A DNA stretch of 64,000 nt from Sipunculus nudus. Lineage: Eukaryota; Annelida; Sipuncula; Golfingiida; Sipunculidae. A program made the translations under genes and the position numbers. Location: the NCBI GenBank assembly GCA_026874595.1, contig CM049320.1, forward strand, positions 17,000,988 to 17,064,987, given 5' to 3'. Of the stretch, positions 24,201 through 33,116 are shown piece after piece (position 1 is the first letter of the stretch; every line of letters begins with the position of its first letter). The notes under the pieces were generated by a model that worked only from the letters and a program-made list of their open reading frames with translations, searched no databases and was not told where the DNA came from.

Positions 24201-27200
24201 TCTGCAAAACCAAAATAAATTGAAGTGATTATTCAATTGAATTCAATTTCAAAGTATAATTACTCAGCTTAAGGCTGGCACAACTGTACAAAACACCCCT
24301 GGAGTGTATATACTCTAGTTTAGATGACCTTTAATATTCAACTGAAGAATGTTCAAACTGTACAAACCACATTCCATCCCTTGGACGGTGTTCATCTTAA
24401 TTGTTCAACTAAAAGACTACCCCACTGAGCCCCACAGTCCCAACCCCGTATGCTTTCTCAGACACCTGAAGGGTTTGTTTGCACATCCTTTACATTTTAA
24501 GGTTTGTAAAAACAATCTCCCTGATTTGTACTGACATGAAAGGCCAAAATATCTTTTGAAAAAAAAAAAAAAAAATGACATGTATATTGTGACTGTATTT
24601 CTTCCCTGGGAAGAAATGGTGGGAAGAAAGTATTTCTTCCCTTCCCTTTCTTTCCCTCTTAGAAGGTTGTGCCAACACTGAATGATGGTATCCAGCTGGT
24701 CATGTGTGTCTATTTCAATTTTGTATTTTAAGCAGAATGTTTCTGTGGCTGGAGGTAATGTTCAAAGAATTCACTTCAAATGAAAAAGGAAAATTAGGCT
24801 AATATTGCAGGGAGCAAAGGAGAATGATGAAAACATATATCTGGCTGAAAATATAGCTGGCCAGCATAGAAAGATTAAAAAAAAAATCTAAATCTGTAGC
24901 CCAAGAGATTAATAACCTATTATTGCATTCACCCATGTACCATATTTCACTGAAGTTTTGTCAGATTTTAAACAAAATATTTGTGGGTGAATAAAATTAT
25001 TCTTCTTAAAATATATGGAAATGTTATATTTGTTTGATCAGTCAATGATCTGACATGAGTGAGAATAATAATACTTACATTATTAGTTACAGAAAATAAT
25101 GTTCAGCTTTTCAAAGTAACAGTAATTGACAAAAACAGTTTCAATGATAAGAGTATCAGAGTATAGGTACCTTATACACATTAATTTCTACTCTTGCAAA
25201 TTTCTGCTAGCTCATTATATATACAAGCAGATAAAGCAGAACTTGTTCTGGTCCAGCGGTTGCCTTGGATGTGCCTATATTGTTTGTTAGGGTCAGCATG
25301 GGCCAGCTGTTATCTTTAGGTGATGAAAAATTGTACTAAAACATGTTTCAGCCAGGAGATGCAACTTTAGCTATCTAGACTTGTATGGCTTTTGATACTG
25401 ATAAACAAAGATGCAAGAATGATCAGACCTAAACAGGATAATGAAAACCTTAATGGAGTGTTTTTCACCACTTAGAAATATATTTTGCACTGCATTTTTT
25501 ATATTTCATATACCAACTAAGAAAGAACTACATTTTTTTTCATTTTTTTGGAGATTATTAAAATCAACAGACACCCATTGATGAAAGATGTCAACTTGAT
25601 AGAACAGTACCCATCTGGGCTCCTTTCTGCTACCATCTTGTAAAATGACTTAAATAGCACAGGATTGGGCAAAACCTGGGTTTTAGGCATAAGGCCCACT
25701 CCCCCCCCCCCCCCACCATTGGGGTTTTTTCTGAGTAAACCAAGGTTTTTTTGGTTTAATGGGCACTATAGTGTCGATTTGAAACTGAATTTTATTAGAT
25801 GCAGTGGTAAATTTGTTTTGTTAATATAAAGCAATATCAAGAGGTATGCCTGATATATAATACTCCACACATAAAGCATTAAACTATGATACATTTGACT
25901 GAAAAAAAAAAGAGAAAAAATCATGATTCATGATGCACTAAAGACCTACAGTACTCATTCCTCTGCCCATCATTTCACCTTTCTTTCAGGACTTTATTCA
26001 ATGAAAGTGGATTACTTTGTGGGTGTATACACAAATTGGTGTAGAAGTGACTACTGGTTGTCAAACTGGCCACTGGCTATCATTTTATTTTGGAACTTAT
26101 TCAGTGTCAACTTATAATGTAGCAGGGTTGGCAAGTCTTTTATACTAACTTCATTTACACTGTTTATAGTTATCATGTTAAAAACAATAAAATCATTTCA
26201 CCTTATTGTAAAAAAATATAACCCTCTGTACATGTATGGGACTTCTTAAATACATAGTTCAGTAATTATCTGCAAAAATGGGATATCATAATCCCACCCT
26301 GATGAAAATGATGATCAACACAGGCTGGCTGATATCCACTTAAAAATTAACTGCCGATTCAGCCACCAAGTTTGTGCAGTGCACACCATATCCTCTATTG
26401 TTACCAATATTTATGGCCAGGTTAAAGGAGGACTTAGGCACTTTTAATCGTTAGCAAATGCCCAGATATAGATTCTTTACATTTCAATCACTCCTCAGCC
26501 TTGCACCAAGGCAATTCAATCACATGCAAACAGTGATATTAATCTGTTAATATTTTGCAGGACATGCTATATTACAATACTTTATATTTTAGAATATATA
26601 AAAACACAAACAGTTTTCGGCAGAACTATAGAAACCGGGCTTCGGCCTACCGCCGGTAAAACGGGTGTCGCATAATAAATTGTTTCCTGGAAAAGGCCGA
26701 TACATATCATTTTCCTCAGAATTCCCGTATTTAATTTTGCTCATAGCTGGAGTTTATTATATTAGAGGAGGAGGGGTCCGGGGAACCTGGGTTCCCCGTC
26801 TAAACGGGGGTGTGGGGGCGGAGCCCCCACCTAAAGCTTAATTTTCCTGTTCAAATAGTAAATGGTTTCCCATTTTCGCGATAGATGCCTCTTCAATCGC
26901 AGATATAAATGAACAAAACTTGCTCCTGCTGGTATCTCGTCTTCACGGCTCACTTAGTAGCGTGTAGGGCTCCTAGTCCAGAGATCGTAGGTTCGATTCC
27001 TGATTCAGGCGACTTCTGATGCTTAGTAGTTGTTTATGTTAGAAGAGTTGAGTGTAGGGACATCTACAGGGAAAAGTAGGAGTTAAAATAGGGAATGAGA
27101 GGAGACAATTTTATTTATATGTTCCTCAATACAAGCGAAGCCCGCGTTCTATAGTGGCTCCCAGTTTTCAGCAAAGTCTATATCATATTGCCCTTGAAAC

Positions 27201-27677
27201 CCTTATGTGGGTTTTTAGACTTATTAGTAATATTACCCAACCCGGGTAAACAAGGCCAGAAAGGTATTTCTGTGCAATGAATATTGAGTACCACTACCCT
27301 TCATGTCCACACGTGTAATCTTTAATTTATAAATATGTTAAAGACTTTATAAAAAGTTAGGATCGATTGACAGAACATAGACAGAATGTTTCTGACAGTT
27401 CAGCATCCTTAGCAACAGTAACTGCTGGCTGTATCCGGGAGGCGTGTCACAGACATCAGTAACCGGAGACAAGTCTCAGAGCCGCCGGTACATCTACCAG
27501 CAAAAAAACACCGTCTTGCCAAACATAACCGCTGATTTTACAGCCATAGTGTTAATTCAAAGGACATTTCTAAGGTAGCACTATTTACCTGTAACCTCTG
27601 TTTGTCGATCGAGCCGGTATTCTATACACAAACACCTCATTTTTAACGCACAAGACACTTTCGTATACGGAAGACAT
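9180..27677 (-). CDS. NECAP1/NECAP2-like: NECAP endocytosis-associated protein (adaptin-ear-binding coat-associated protein), 7 coding exons, 289 aa
   Basis: NECAP proteins are cytosolic clathrin-coat accessories that bind the AP-2 adaptor and regulate endocytosis. The coding exons in transcript order are 27677-27589, 19831-19731, 15933-15829, 15114-15033, 13885-13777, 12234-11924 and 9252-9180. Every junction is GT-AG, phases match, and the total is 870 nt including the stop. The N-terminal PH-like (PHear) domain runs from about residue 1 to 135, with family motifs such as [36 protein letters not shown] and the linker motif [12 protein letters not shown] proline/glycine-rich tail (LLPPPPGG) follows, with two WxxF adaptor-ear motifs: WGDF at 259-262 and WVQF at the extreme C-terminus, 286-289. 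The start codon has G at -3 and gives the family N-terminus. Vertebrate NECAP1 is about 275 aa, so the length fits. A candidate poly(A) signal (ATTAAA) lies at 9118-9123. Introns 1, 2 and 6 hold the repeats listed separately; introns 4 and 5 hold nothing I recognise. Confidence 0.94.
10204..10452 (+). repeat. Interspersed repeat, TAGGCAGTCC family, copy 1
   Basis: It begins TAGGCAGTCCTGAA and ends with the hairpin-like GATGACTTATAGTCAGCTGA and then GCTAAAAATTAC. It is homologous to two back-to-back copies at 58513-58988, and its 3' end is similar to 40985-41052. Located in NECAP intron 6. Confidence 0.75.
11924..12234 (-). CDS. NECAP: NECAP coding exon 6 (proline-rich tail, first WxxF motif)
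   Basis: The acceptor is AAATTACAG, and the donor GTAGGT follows GCATC. It encodes the Pro/Gly/Ala-rich tail with [13 protein letters not shown] and, near its end, [14 protein letters not shown] is a WxxF motif of the type bound by adaptor ear domains. If the donor were not used, an in-frame TAG would end the protein immediately (11921-11923). Confidence 0.92.
13777..13885 (-). CDS. NECAP: NECAP coding exon 5
   Basis: The acceptor is TGTTGTAG and the donor GTAAGT follows a complete Gly codon. It encodes [13 protein letters not shown] and then [18 protein letters not shown]. The [11 protein letters not shown] motif after the PHear domain is diagnostic of NECAP. Confidence 0.94.
15033..15114 (-). 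CDS. NECAP: NECAP coding exon 4
   Basis: It encodes [19 protein letters not shown] and then VSIQDHF. The acceptor is ATTTCCAG and the donor is GTGAGT. It covers the end of the PHear domain, and the exit phase (two bases of a Lys codon) matches exon 5. Confidence 0.94.
15626..15682. repeat. GA-rich low-complexity tract
   Basis: Purine-rich run of GAGAGAAAGAGTGAGAAAGA type in NECAP intron 3. The rest of that intron shows nothing. Confidence 0.7.
15829..15933 (-). CDS. NECAP: NECAP coding exon 3
   Basis: The acceptor TTTATTCAG is followed by GTGAGCTG and the donor is GTAAGA. It encodes [19 protein letters not shown] and then [13 protein letters not shown], a strong family match. The acceptor and the first nine exon bases are also the unit of the minisatellite that begins immediately upstream in the intron (see 15926-16360). 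Confidence 0.94.
15926..16360 (-). repeat. About 40 bp minisatellite derived from the NECAP exon 3 splice acceptor
   Basis: Eleven units, counting the authentic junction, start at about 15926, 15973, 16013, 16052, 16092, 16128, 16169, 16210, 16250, 16291 and 16332. On the gene strand each reads approximately TGTTTATACAG followed by GTGAGCTGTACATCTG. The first unit is the real intron 2/exon 3 boundary (TTTATTCAG then GTGAGCTGT), so the array has grown from a splice junction and every unit is a potential decoy acceptor. Confidence 0.88.
16453..17753 (+). mobile_element. Helentron/pearl-like non-autonomous element, family 1, copy A
   Basis: It starts AACTAGAATACGGGTATTCG (tag plus a GAATAC/GTATTC hairpin). 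The 5' subterminal repeat GTATCCGCCAAAA at 16487-16499 is the exact inverse of TTTTGGCGGATAC at 17735-17747, and the latter also forms a 3' hairpin before ACAATTAT. The core is a roughly 280 bp tandem unit with two palindromes per unit (GGTGGCGCCACC or close variants at 16605, 16753, 16884, 17033, 17141, 17272, 17421). No helicase or transposase is present, so movement must be in trans. Pearl/HINE membership is inferred from architecture. Located in NECAP intron 2. Confidence 0.75.
17035..17042. promoter_or_regulatory. Perfect CRE-type octamer within a repeat palindrome
   Basis: TGACGTCA at the centre of GGTGACGTCACC, a symmetric variant of the family palindrome in element A, in NECAP intron 2. 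The octamer is the consensus CREB/ATF site; whether it functions is unknown. Confidence 0.4.
17876..19052. mobile_element. TA-flanked DNA transposon with inverted ends, carrying an HTH ORF
   Basis: The termini CTGTGGTTGGC (17876) and GCCAACCACAG (ending 19052) are perfect inverted repeats flanked by TA on both sides. The similarity extends inward imperfectly (TTCGC, TTTCACG and GGGGCATA blocks). A TA target duplication fits the Tc1/mariner/pogo superfamily. It is 1177 bp, far too short for a full transposase. Inserted in NECAP intron 2. Confidence 0.7.
18426..18818 (+). CDS. Small ORF with psq-like helix-turn-helix, inside the transposon
   Basis: 130 codons. A basic stretch (KRYKRGEY) is followed at about residues 50-93 by an alpha-helical HTH with [20 protein letters not shown], the layout of psq/CENP-B-type DNA-binding domains in pogo-like transposases. 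No DDE catalytic domain follows; from about residue 101 the frame looks non-coding. GC content is visibly higher than the surroundings. It may be a remnant of an N-terminal transposase exon or a DNA-binding-only derivative. Not recognised as a host gene. Confidence 0.5.
   Translation: MVITSGKGPSLKRPRTEDLPDPRECECELFQVANDQIDRQPTKRYKRGEYKQLDEDKWFAIAKSVIEIGPAKTARKYGISESTARSIKNHYLQVKRSGKEPSNCEIVLLFSMTNTKNGPIHFSCMIINNK
19731..19831 (-). CDS. NECAP: NECAP coding exon 2
   Basis: The acceptor TTATTACAG precedes it and the donor GTAATC follows. It encodes the PHear core [18 protein letters not shown] and then [10 protein letters not shown]. The entry phase matches exon 1 (split Arg codon) and the exit phase matches exon 3 (split Gly codon). 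Confidence 0.94.
20577..23177 (+). mobile_element. Helentron/pearl-like element, family 2, copy B
   Basis: It starts AACTAGACATTTCTTGGCAC, with the hairpin CTTGGCACC/GGTGCAAG. The 5' subterminal repeat GTAACCCCAGAC (20610) pairs with 3' GTCTGGGGATAC (23160-23171), the latter in a hairpin followed by AATTATTC. The core holds about six 288 bp tandem units (20740-22480) and one GGTGGCGCCACC at 22839-22850. Each unit contains several TGACCTTGACC and TGACCTTTGACC words. No coding sequence. Confidence 0.75.
20740..22480 (+). repeat. 288 bp tandem array rich in nuclear-receptor half-sites
   Basis: Unit starts (GGACAGATGGCTCC) fall at 20903, 21192, 21480, 21768, 22048 and about 22337. Each unit has two clusters of TGACCT half-sites, including TGACCTTTGACC (DR1 spacing) and TGACCTTGACC. 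Open frames in both strands here merely repeat with the unit. Confidence 0.85.
23733..24173. repeat. Three tandem copies of a 147 bp unit
   Basis: Copies begin TTGGGATTCCCCTCATTTC at 23733, 23880 and 24027, exactly 147 bp apart and nearly identical, which suggests recent amplification. Located inside the hAT-like element. Confidence 0.92.
26626..27154 (+). mobile_element. 529 bp inverted-repeat element enclosing a tRNA-like SINE head
   Basis: The ends CTATAGAAACCGGGCTTCG and CGAAGCCCGCGTTCTATAG are inverted repeats. The interior has two strong GC hairpins (GGGGAACCTGGGTTCCCC near 26777, and GGGGGCGGAGCCCCC near 26814). At about 26940-27015 a tRNA-like segment carries a perfect B box, GGTTCGATTCC, and a weak A-box-like stretch. 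Lies just past exon 1, in NECAP intron 1. Confidence 0.6.
27589..27677 (-). CDS. NECAP: NECAP coding exon 1
   Basis: It encodes the N-terminus, starting [15 protein letters not shown] and ending RGY plus two bases of an Arg codon, followed by the donor GTAAAT. It matches the conserved family start ([13 protein letters not shown]). The exon is too short and isolated to stand out as an open reading frame. Confidence 0.92.
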
Positions 27678-29833
27678 GTCGCCTGTCGTAACGTAGAAAC
27701 TTGTGCACCGAAAACCAGTTTTGTTTCGTATAATTGAAATGTTTGAATTTTGTTAAATCTGATATTTTATTAGCAGTTGAGATGTTGAAAAATAATGTTT
27801 AAATCGAAGAATTCTAAAAAATTGAACAAAATAAAATATTTATTATTGGTGTAAGTATCAATTTGTACGAAAATAAGGCCATGTCAACCCACAGGGAAAT
27901 CCCTATCTCCACCGCAAGAGGTCACTAACATCTCGCAGGTATAGTTTTGCTTACTGTCTCCAGATGTCGGTAGTGGACGGCATGAAAAACCAACATATTC
28001 CTCACAAATGCATTTCCGAGGGGGATAAGTGTTGGGTTTTAAGAAGAATTTCATAAAGTCATAAACATGACAGGCATGAAAACAAGATTAGAAAAATGCT
28101 TAAAAAATTCAGGGAACAGGAAAGCAATGATTTATATTAATTAGGCTATAGTAGCAAAGTACATTTAGCTAAAACTTGTCAATACCCATTACAACGATAG
28201 AAAGACCTTTAATCTTTTAATATCTTAAATTTTACAGACAAAATTGAAGATTCATGATATTTTGAAGAAGAAAATGTGAGGTTCACCCAAATAAAATCAG
28301 AGATATTGTTGAATTCAGGTACATGTATTTGAGGTGCTTTCACTGCCTAACGTTTATGCGACAGGTCACCGCTTATCCGAGCCGTGTGAATATGAACTTC
28401 TCGTACTGTTAATTCTCTCAAACAACTTGACATTCTCTGGATTAGCCAATTATCAGAAGACATTTATTTTAACCCAAATGTATTGGAAGTAACTCATTTA
28501 ACTTATTTTACCCCGCCTAAAATGCAAAAACATATTTTAAACAGATGGAAATTTAGTTGTTTTAATGGTTTTATTTTTACATTATATGGACGTAAAGATA
28601 AGGTAATTAAAACATAGAGATGTTCCACAATTTAAATAACGAATATACACGAAACACCCACGAAAACACTCGCGCTTACACATACGAGGGCACACGTGTT
28701 CTTCGATTTGTTGTACGGCATTGAGCTCTCAGAGTCTGTTCAAATATTAAGTTTTTCCTTAATTTAATCTAAAGTGGTGCTCTAGGACCACTTGACTTGA
28801 ATATTTTCTGAAGGCTAAAATATTCTTTACTAAGTGGTACATGTATATACTATATAGTAACTGTGGGATTTCCCAAAATTATAGTTGATTTTTTCAAAGA
28901 TTAAATACAATTATTTAATTTCTATATATTTTAACTTCACATGCATGGATAAAAACGTTCCACTCGAGCTGTAAGCATATGTTCTGAAATGCTGGATTTG
29001 ACAAACTGGTTCATGAACTGTTCAATCTTTGCTTGGAAACGGAATCGAAGCCTCATACCTACCTTTTGAAAAAGAATTTGTGATTACTGGCTTCCTCTGT
29101 GTACCTTTTAATGATCTAAGGCTAATTCGGTTATCAAAAGTTCTTATACTGCCTCCGTGAAGGATTTATGAAATTATTTGTCAACAACATGTTTGTAAAC
29201 ACAGCAATGTTGACAAACGGGAAAACATGTAACCTGAAGTGGAAAGTTGCATATATGCGGAGGTAAAAAGGTCAATTGTTGGTCACCTGTTGCAAAACGC
29301 AATTTGCAAAGCTCTGGCTCATCTGAATTGCCACCAGATGCCCCTGTTGAATTTGTATTGAATATTTTGACGGGCTACCATATATTTAATAAACACATTG
29401 AAATAAACAAAACAAGCAGCCTGTGTGCGGTGATAACCAACTTTTCTGGCCTTTTTTATACTATAAGCTTCAAGGGATTACCTTTAGATTATAAAGGTCA
29501 GATAGGTGATTGGGCCCCTTTAATTGCACAATAACATTCCCTGTATGGAAAACGACTATAGACGGATTGTCATGGTTACATTCTTTTTATTATTCATATT
29601 TATGACTTTACTTCAGCATTCAAAATGTTACGGTCTCTGATTACGGCAGGTCCATATATGATGTGTTATAAGAACTACCGCCTGTAGTTGATGTATTTAT
29701 TATTATACACACAGTTCAGGTGTAAAAACATCCAGAATCTGTTTTTGTTAAATCCATCCTTTATTAAATGCCCTTGTCGTGATTAGATGTTGCCCATGAC
29801 TGTTAATTAAATTTATTGTAATTATATATAAAA

Positions 29834-30007
29834 ACGGATCCAGGGGGGTCCAGACCCACATTTTTCATCCGTCGCAACCTTTTTTTAAGGGTTTCAGCCA
29901 AAACTTTGTAGCATGGAACCCCCATATCCTGACCTGGCGAAATTTTTTAGGGGTTTTTCATTAATCGTTCTGGGTTTGACTTTTCCTAAAACCTGGATTC
30001 GCCTCTG
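29834..30007. mobile_element. Small MITE-like element with ACGGATCCAGG ends
   Basis: Left ACGGATCCAGGGG and right CCTGGATTCGCC are imperfect inverted termini, similar to those of the element at 41092-41532. Confidence 0.45.
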
Positions 30008-31684
30008 CTATATATATTATTTTTTTTTCATAACAGGGAAACGTACAAAATGTAATCTGAGTTTTCTTACAATAGTCGTTGCATTTCGAATCTTTAAGGA
30101 TAATCTTCAACGTACAATTTTGGGAATGTAGTCAGAGGAAACGCACAACAAAATACCAATACCATGCAGTAGTATTTTAATGGACAGAAAATTGTACAGA
30201 TACTTATTATAAAACAACACACAATACAAATATAGTCCATTAGTAAAAACCGGTCTTGCATATATGAATACTTGCTTTATCAGTTAAATTTTAACACACA
30301 AATCCAGTTATATATGTACATCACATTTTTTTGTGATTGTTGAGTAAACCTATTCTGCGAAACTCGAGTATTTTGCTATGCATTGTGAGGTAATTATATG
30401 TCAAGTTACATCAGAGCCAGAGGCCCAATTTGTATGATTTTTCTTTGAATGATGCTAAAACCCAGCTTTGTTTCAGTCGTCGACGATAGGTGTCGCTATT
30501 GGCCAAGGAGACGTATAGCGGATATTTCAATCGAGTTAGGGATGTAATAGTGATGACATGTTAGTAAAAGCGCTTCTCAGAGACTATTAACTAACAGTAA
30601 CATATCAAAACAGATATACACTTTAATATCAAAATTCAATTAGGCTGTGAACCAGCACGGCCAAAACAAAAGAACATATAGCATATGTTGTTTCTTCATT
30701 TTCAAATGAAAGAAATGTATGCATGGTTTATTTAATCTAGAGCTGAATTATCTTTGTATGTACTTTATCACATGCACTTCTTGCACGGTGCATGGTGTCA
30801 ATCCTGAAGTTACCAGGAATCTGACCATGCAAGAAGACTGTAACAAACTCTCTGAGACAATTGATGACATGAACGGTCATAGGCTCGTAGTGCATAAACC
30901 CGAGGTCAAGACTGTCAACACAAACCAGCGAACCGCGGGCACCATGTGTAACTTTGCGTGACCTTTTGGGAACAGTTTTCACAGGTTTTGACGTGTGACA
31001 TCTGATTTATATAACCATGCGTCAACTTGTTTACATTACTAATTCATGTGCTCTTATATGCAATAAAATCACTATTTTTTTGAAGAGGTGCAAATCCCTT
31101 ATGTGCATATGAGCGTATATGGGTGTATAAATGTGCTGCTATGCATTTTCACATATAGTAACTATGTTAGCTGAAGGATTTAAGCCAGAAAGTCCAGCAA
31201 AGATTCATGCGCACGCTGCACCACTTTAAACTTTTACCAGTGTAGGCCAATTCGCATACCCGTGTTCTGAAGCAAATGTTGACTCACATGCGCATATAAG
31301 TGCAGGTTCACGGACGTTTAGATTATAATCATAAAACACGTTTCACACGTTTTTGCTTTAGTCTATATCCAATTTGGGAACGTAACAGATCCCGAAACGT
31401 ATATCCTGAAACGGATATACTATATTTAAACACGTTTAAAAGACAGCTTGCTTTGATACAAATATTTTCTACTTTGATATATATATTTTTTATATTTACA
31501 TATATATATATATTTCTGAATTCGTCAGGGCGGTACGCTGGGGGGGGGGGGGGCAGAAAAAATACTGTATAAAAATAAATAGGATATTGTGTTAACTGTA
31601 ATATCTATAATTTACTTAAAGTTTTGTATAGTATGAAGACATAAATATCTCCTGGTGGCTCTTACTTAAACGTTGGCAAATGTG

Positions 31685-32270
31685 GTGTCGAGTTGGGCCC
31701 CGAGCTACCTCGGCTCAAAACGATCCTTGTAAACCCACGGAACAGCTCGGGTAAGCTCGACATAACTCGTACTTACTTCCGAGCATTTGGACTTGCTTAA
31801 ATACGTGAGTTGTCTGAGAAAGTCGGAGCGACTAGTAGCTAATTTGTTACTCGAACAGCAAAATGGTTGAAAAATCGTGACAGCTCGTGATGGACTCATA
31901 AAATTATTATATGGCCTAGCTGTACCGAGTAATGCCCTGTTTCAGAAACGGCGCTGCTTGTACAGTCAACCGGGATAACCGCGACACGTCAGCTCTTTCC
32001 TAGCAATGTCAAGAGGAAGTGTTTTCATTGAACAAAAGAAAGCACATCTGCCATAGAAACCAAGCTAGAAGAAATATCCCACCCTATATAGTCGTGCTGA
32101 ACCCGTATTAGCTCGTACTGAACGCTTAAAAAACTCGTAATAGGCTCAGTTAAGCTGGTAGCCAACCCGGTACTTTTCTCCATGGGTGCGGCCGGACTCG
32201 TTGGAAACTTGTGAAGTTCGAACTCAACTCGTTAGATATCGTAATACACTCGGGTGCAACCGGTTTGAAT
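31685..32270. repeat. CTCG-rich interspersed sequence
   Basis: About a dozen CTCG words (AGCTCGGGTAAGCTCGACA, AACTCGTAC, AGCTCGTACTG, AACTCGTAATAGG) are spread irregularly over about 590 bp, unlike the AT-rich surroundings. Probably a decayed repeat; type unknown. Confidence 0.4.
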
Positions 32271-32367
32271 GTGAAATCCAAAAATGTGTCACAAATTATT
32301 TATACGCTCTTATGTACATGGGCCATTAGCATCAGAATACCCAATTTTGACCTGTATTTAAGATAGC

Positions 32368-32750
32368 TAAGGTCAAAAACAGGTACGGTTCTCATGCACT
32401 TAAAAAAATCAGTGCGGGCGGGCGATTTTTTGTTTTACTTTTTTTGTGTTTCGATAAAAATGTCATATGATCAGGGATAAGCATGATAATAACAGATTTA
32501 TTATGCTATACCGGTTCAAGCACTACATAACAAAGGAAATCTTATCAAAATTGTATTTTTTCAACTTCTAGCGCCAGATCGGCTCTCTGACATTACAGCC
32601 AGATCCCTGCCCTGCCTAACTGAGTTGTGTTTGTTACGGCTATTCATCTTCTTGGAAGATAAAAATAGAAATAAAAATTTTTGATGCGGGGGGGGGGGGG
32701 GGTTAAAATTGACGCGGGCGGTGCCTGATAAACATACCTTTTTTGGCCTA
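32368..32750 (+). mobile_element. MITE, GGTATGGTTCTCAGGCAC family, copy 1
   Basis: The roughly 30 bp inverted ends run TAAGGTCAAAAACAGG to CATGCAC at the left and GTGCCTGATAAAC to GGCCTA at the right. The interior carries GTGCGGGCGGGCG, a poly-G run and AACAGATTTATTATGCT. It is homologous and in the same orientation as 43801-44142. It begins 77 bp past the stop codon of the EGF-repeat gene. Confidence 0.75.
32497..32502 (-). terminator. Candidate poly(A) signal of the EGF-repeat gene, inside a MITE
   Basis: AATAAA on the minus strand, 325 nt past the stop. I find no AATAAA or ATTAAA between it and the stop codon. It lies inside the MITE at 32368-32750. Confidence 0.4.
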
Positions 32751-32826
32751 AAGAACTGTTCATATCTAATTCACTCGAGCCACAGTGTTATAAAAAAAAT
32801 ATACACTATAAAAGCTCTGCCCTAAA

Positions 32827-33116
32827 TCATTCTAACTGACTAGTTGTCATTTCGGCGTCCGTGTTGTTTTGATCACTGCTGGGCTGTATTCTCTGACGGT
32901 CATTTTCTCTGTCGTTTCTAAGCTTCTGACGCCGGAGAGCGAATAGCGCGACACCTAGCGCCACCAAGATGATGACAATGACAGCGGCCATGACGCTCAG
33001 AGCAATCACGAGCGTGTTGTTATCTTGCTGGTTCGTTAGTTTTTCTGTGTCTTCTGTATTTGTCTCCTTCTCACCTTCTGTCTGTTCATTTGAGGATGGT
33101 TTGTCCGTGGTAACAC
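32827..33116 (-). CDS. EGF-repeat receptor coding exon 4 (transmembrane and tail)
   Basis: The acceptor is AAATATTTCAG. The exon encodes a Thr/Glu-rich stalk, then a helix with VIALSVMAAVIVIILVALG, a stop-transfer ALRRQKLR, and a polar tail ending TTSQLE before TGA. The phase matches exon 3. Confidence 0.82.

Larger units (their letters stand above)
20392..24680. mobile_element. hAT-like element, 4.3 kb, with nested insertions
   Basis: It begins CAGGGTTGGCATTCTTCC and ends with the complement of CAGTGTTGGCACAACCTTCT. The flanking octamers CATGACGG and AATGATGG match at six of eight positions, in keeping with a decayed 8 bp hAT target duplication. Subterminal GGAAGAAATACTTTCTTCCC-type motifs occur at both ends. 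Inside are the Helentron-like element at 20577-23177 and the 3 x 147 bp array. No intact transposase frame. Located in NECAP intron 1. Confidence 0.6.
27678..32367. other. Intergenic region between NECAP and the EGF-repeat gene
   Basis: The two genes are transcribed in the same direction and this stretch contains NECAP's promoter, but no TATA box or CpG island is obvious. I see a small inverted-repeat element at 29834-30007, a TA/poly-G tract near 31495-31552 and a CTCG-rich stretch at 31685-32270. No coding sequence is supported. Confidence 0.55.

Noticed and set aside
26940-27015. A functional tRNA gene
   Set aside because: The B box is good, but the acceptor and anticodon stems do not pair convincingly; it fits a SINE head better.
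30719-30982. Overlapping 80-codon frames on opposite strands
   Set aside because: No domain, no splice context and no similarity I recognise; expected by chance.
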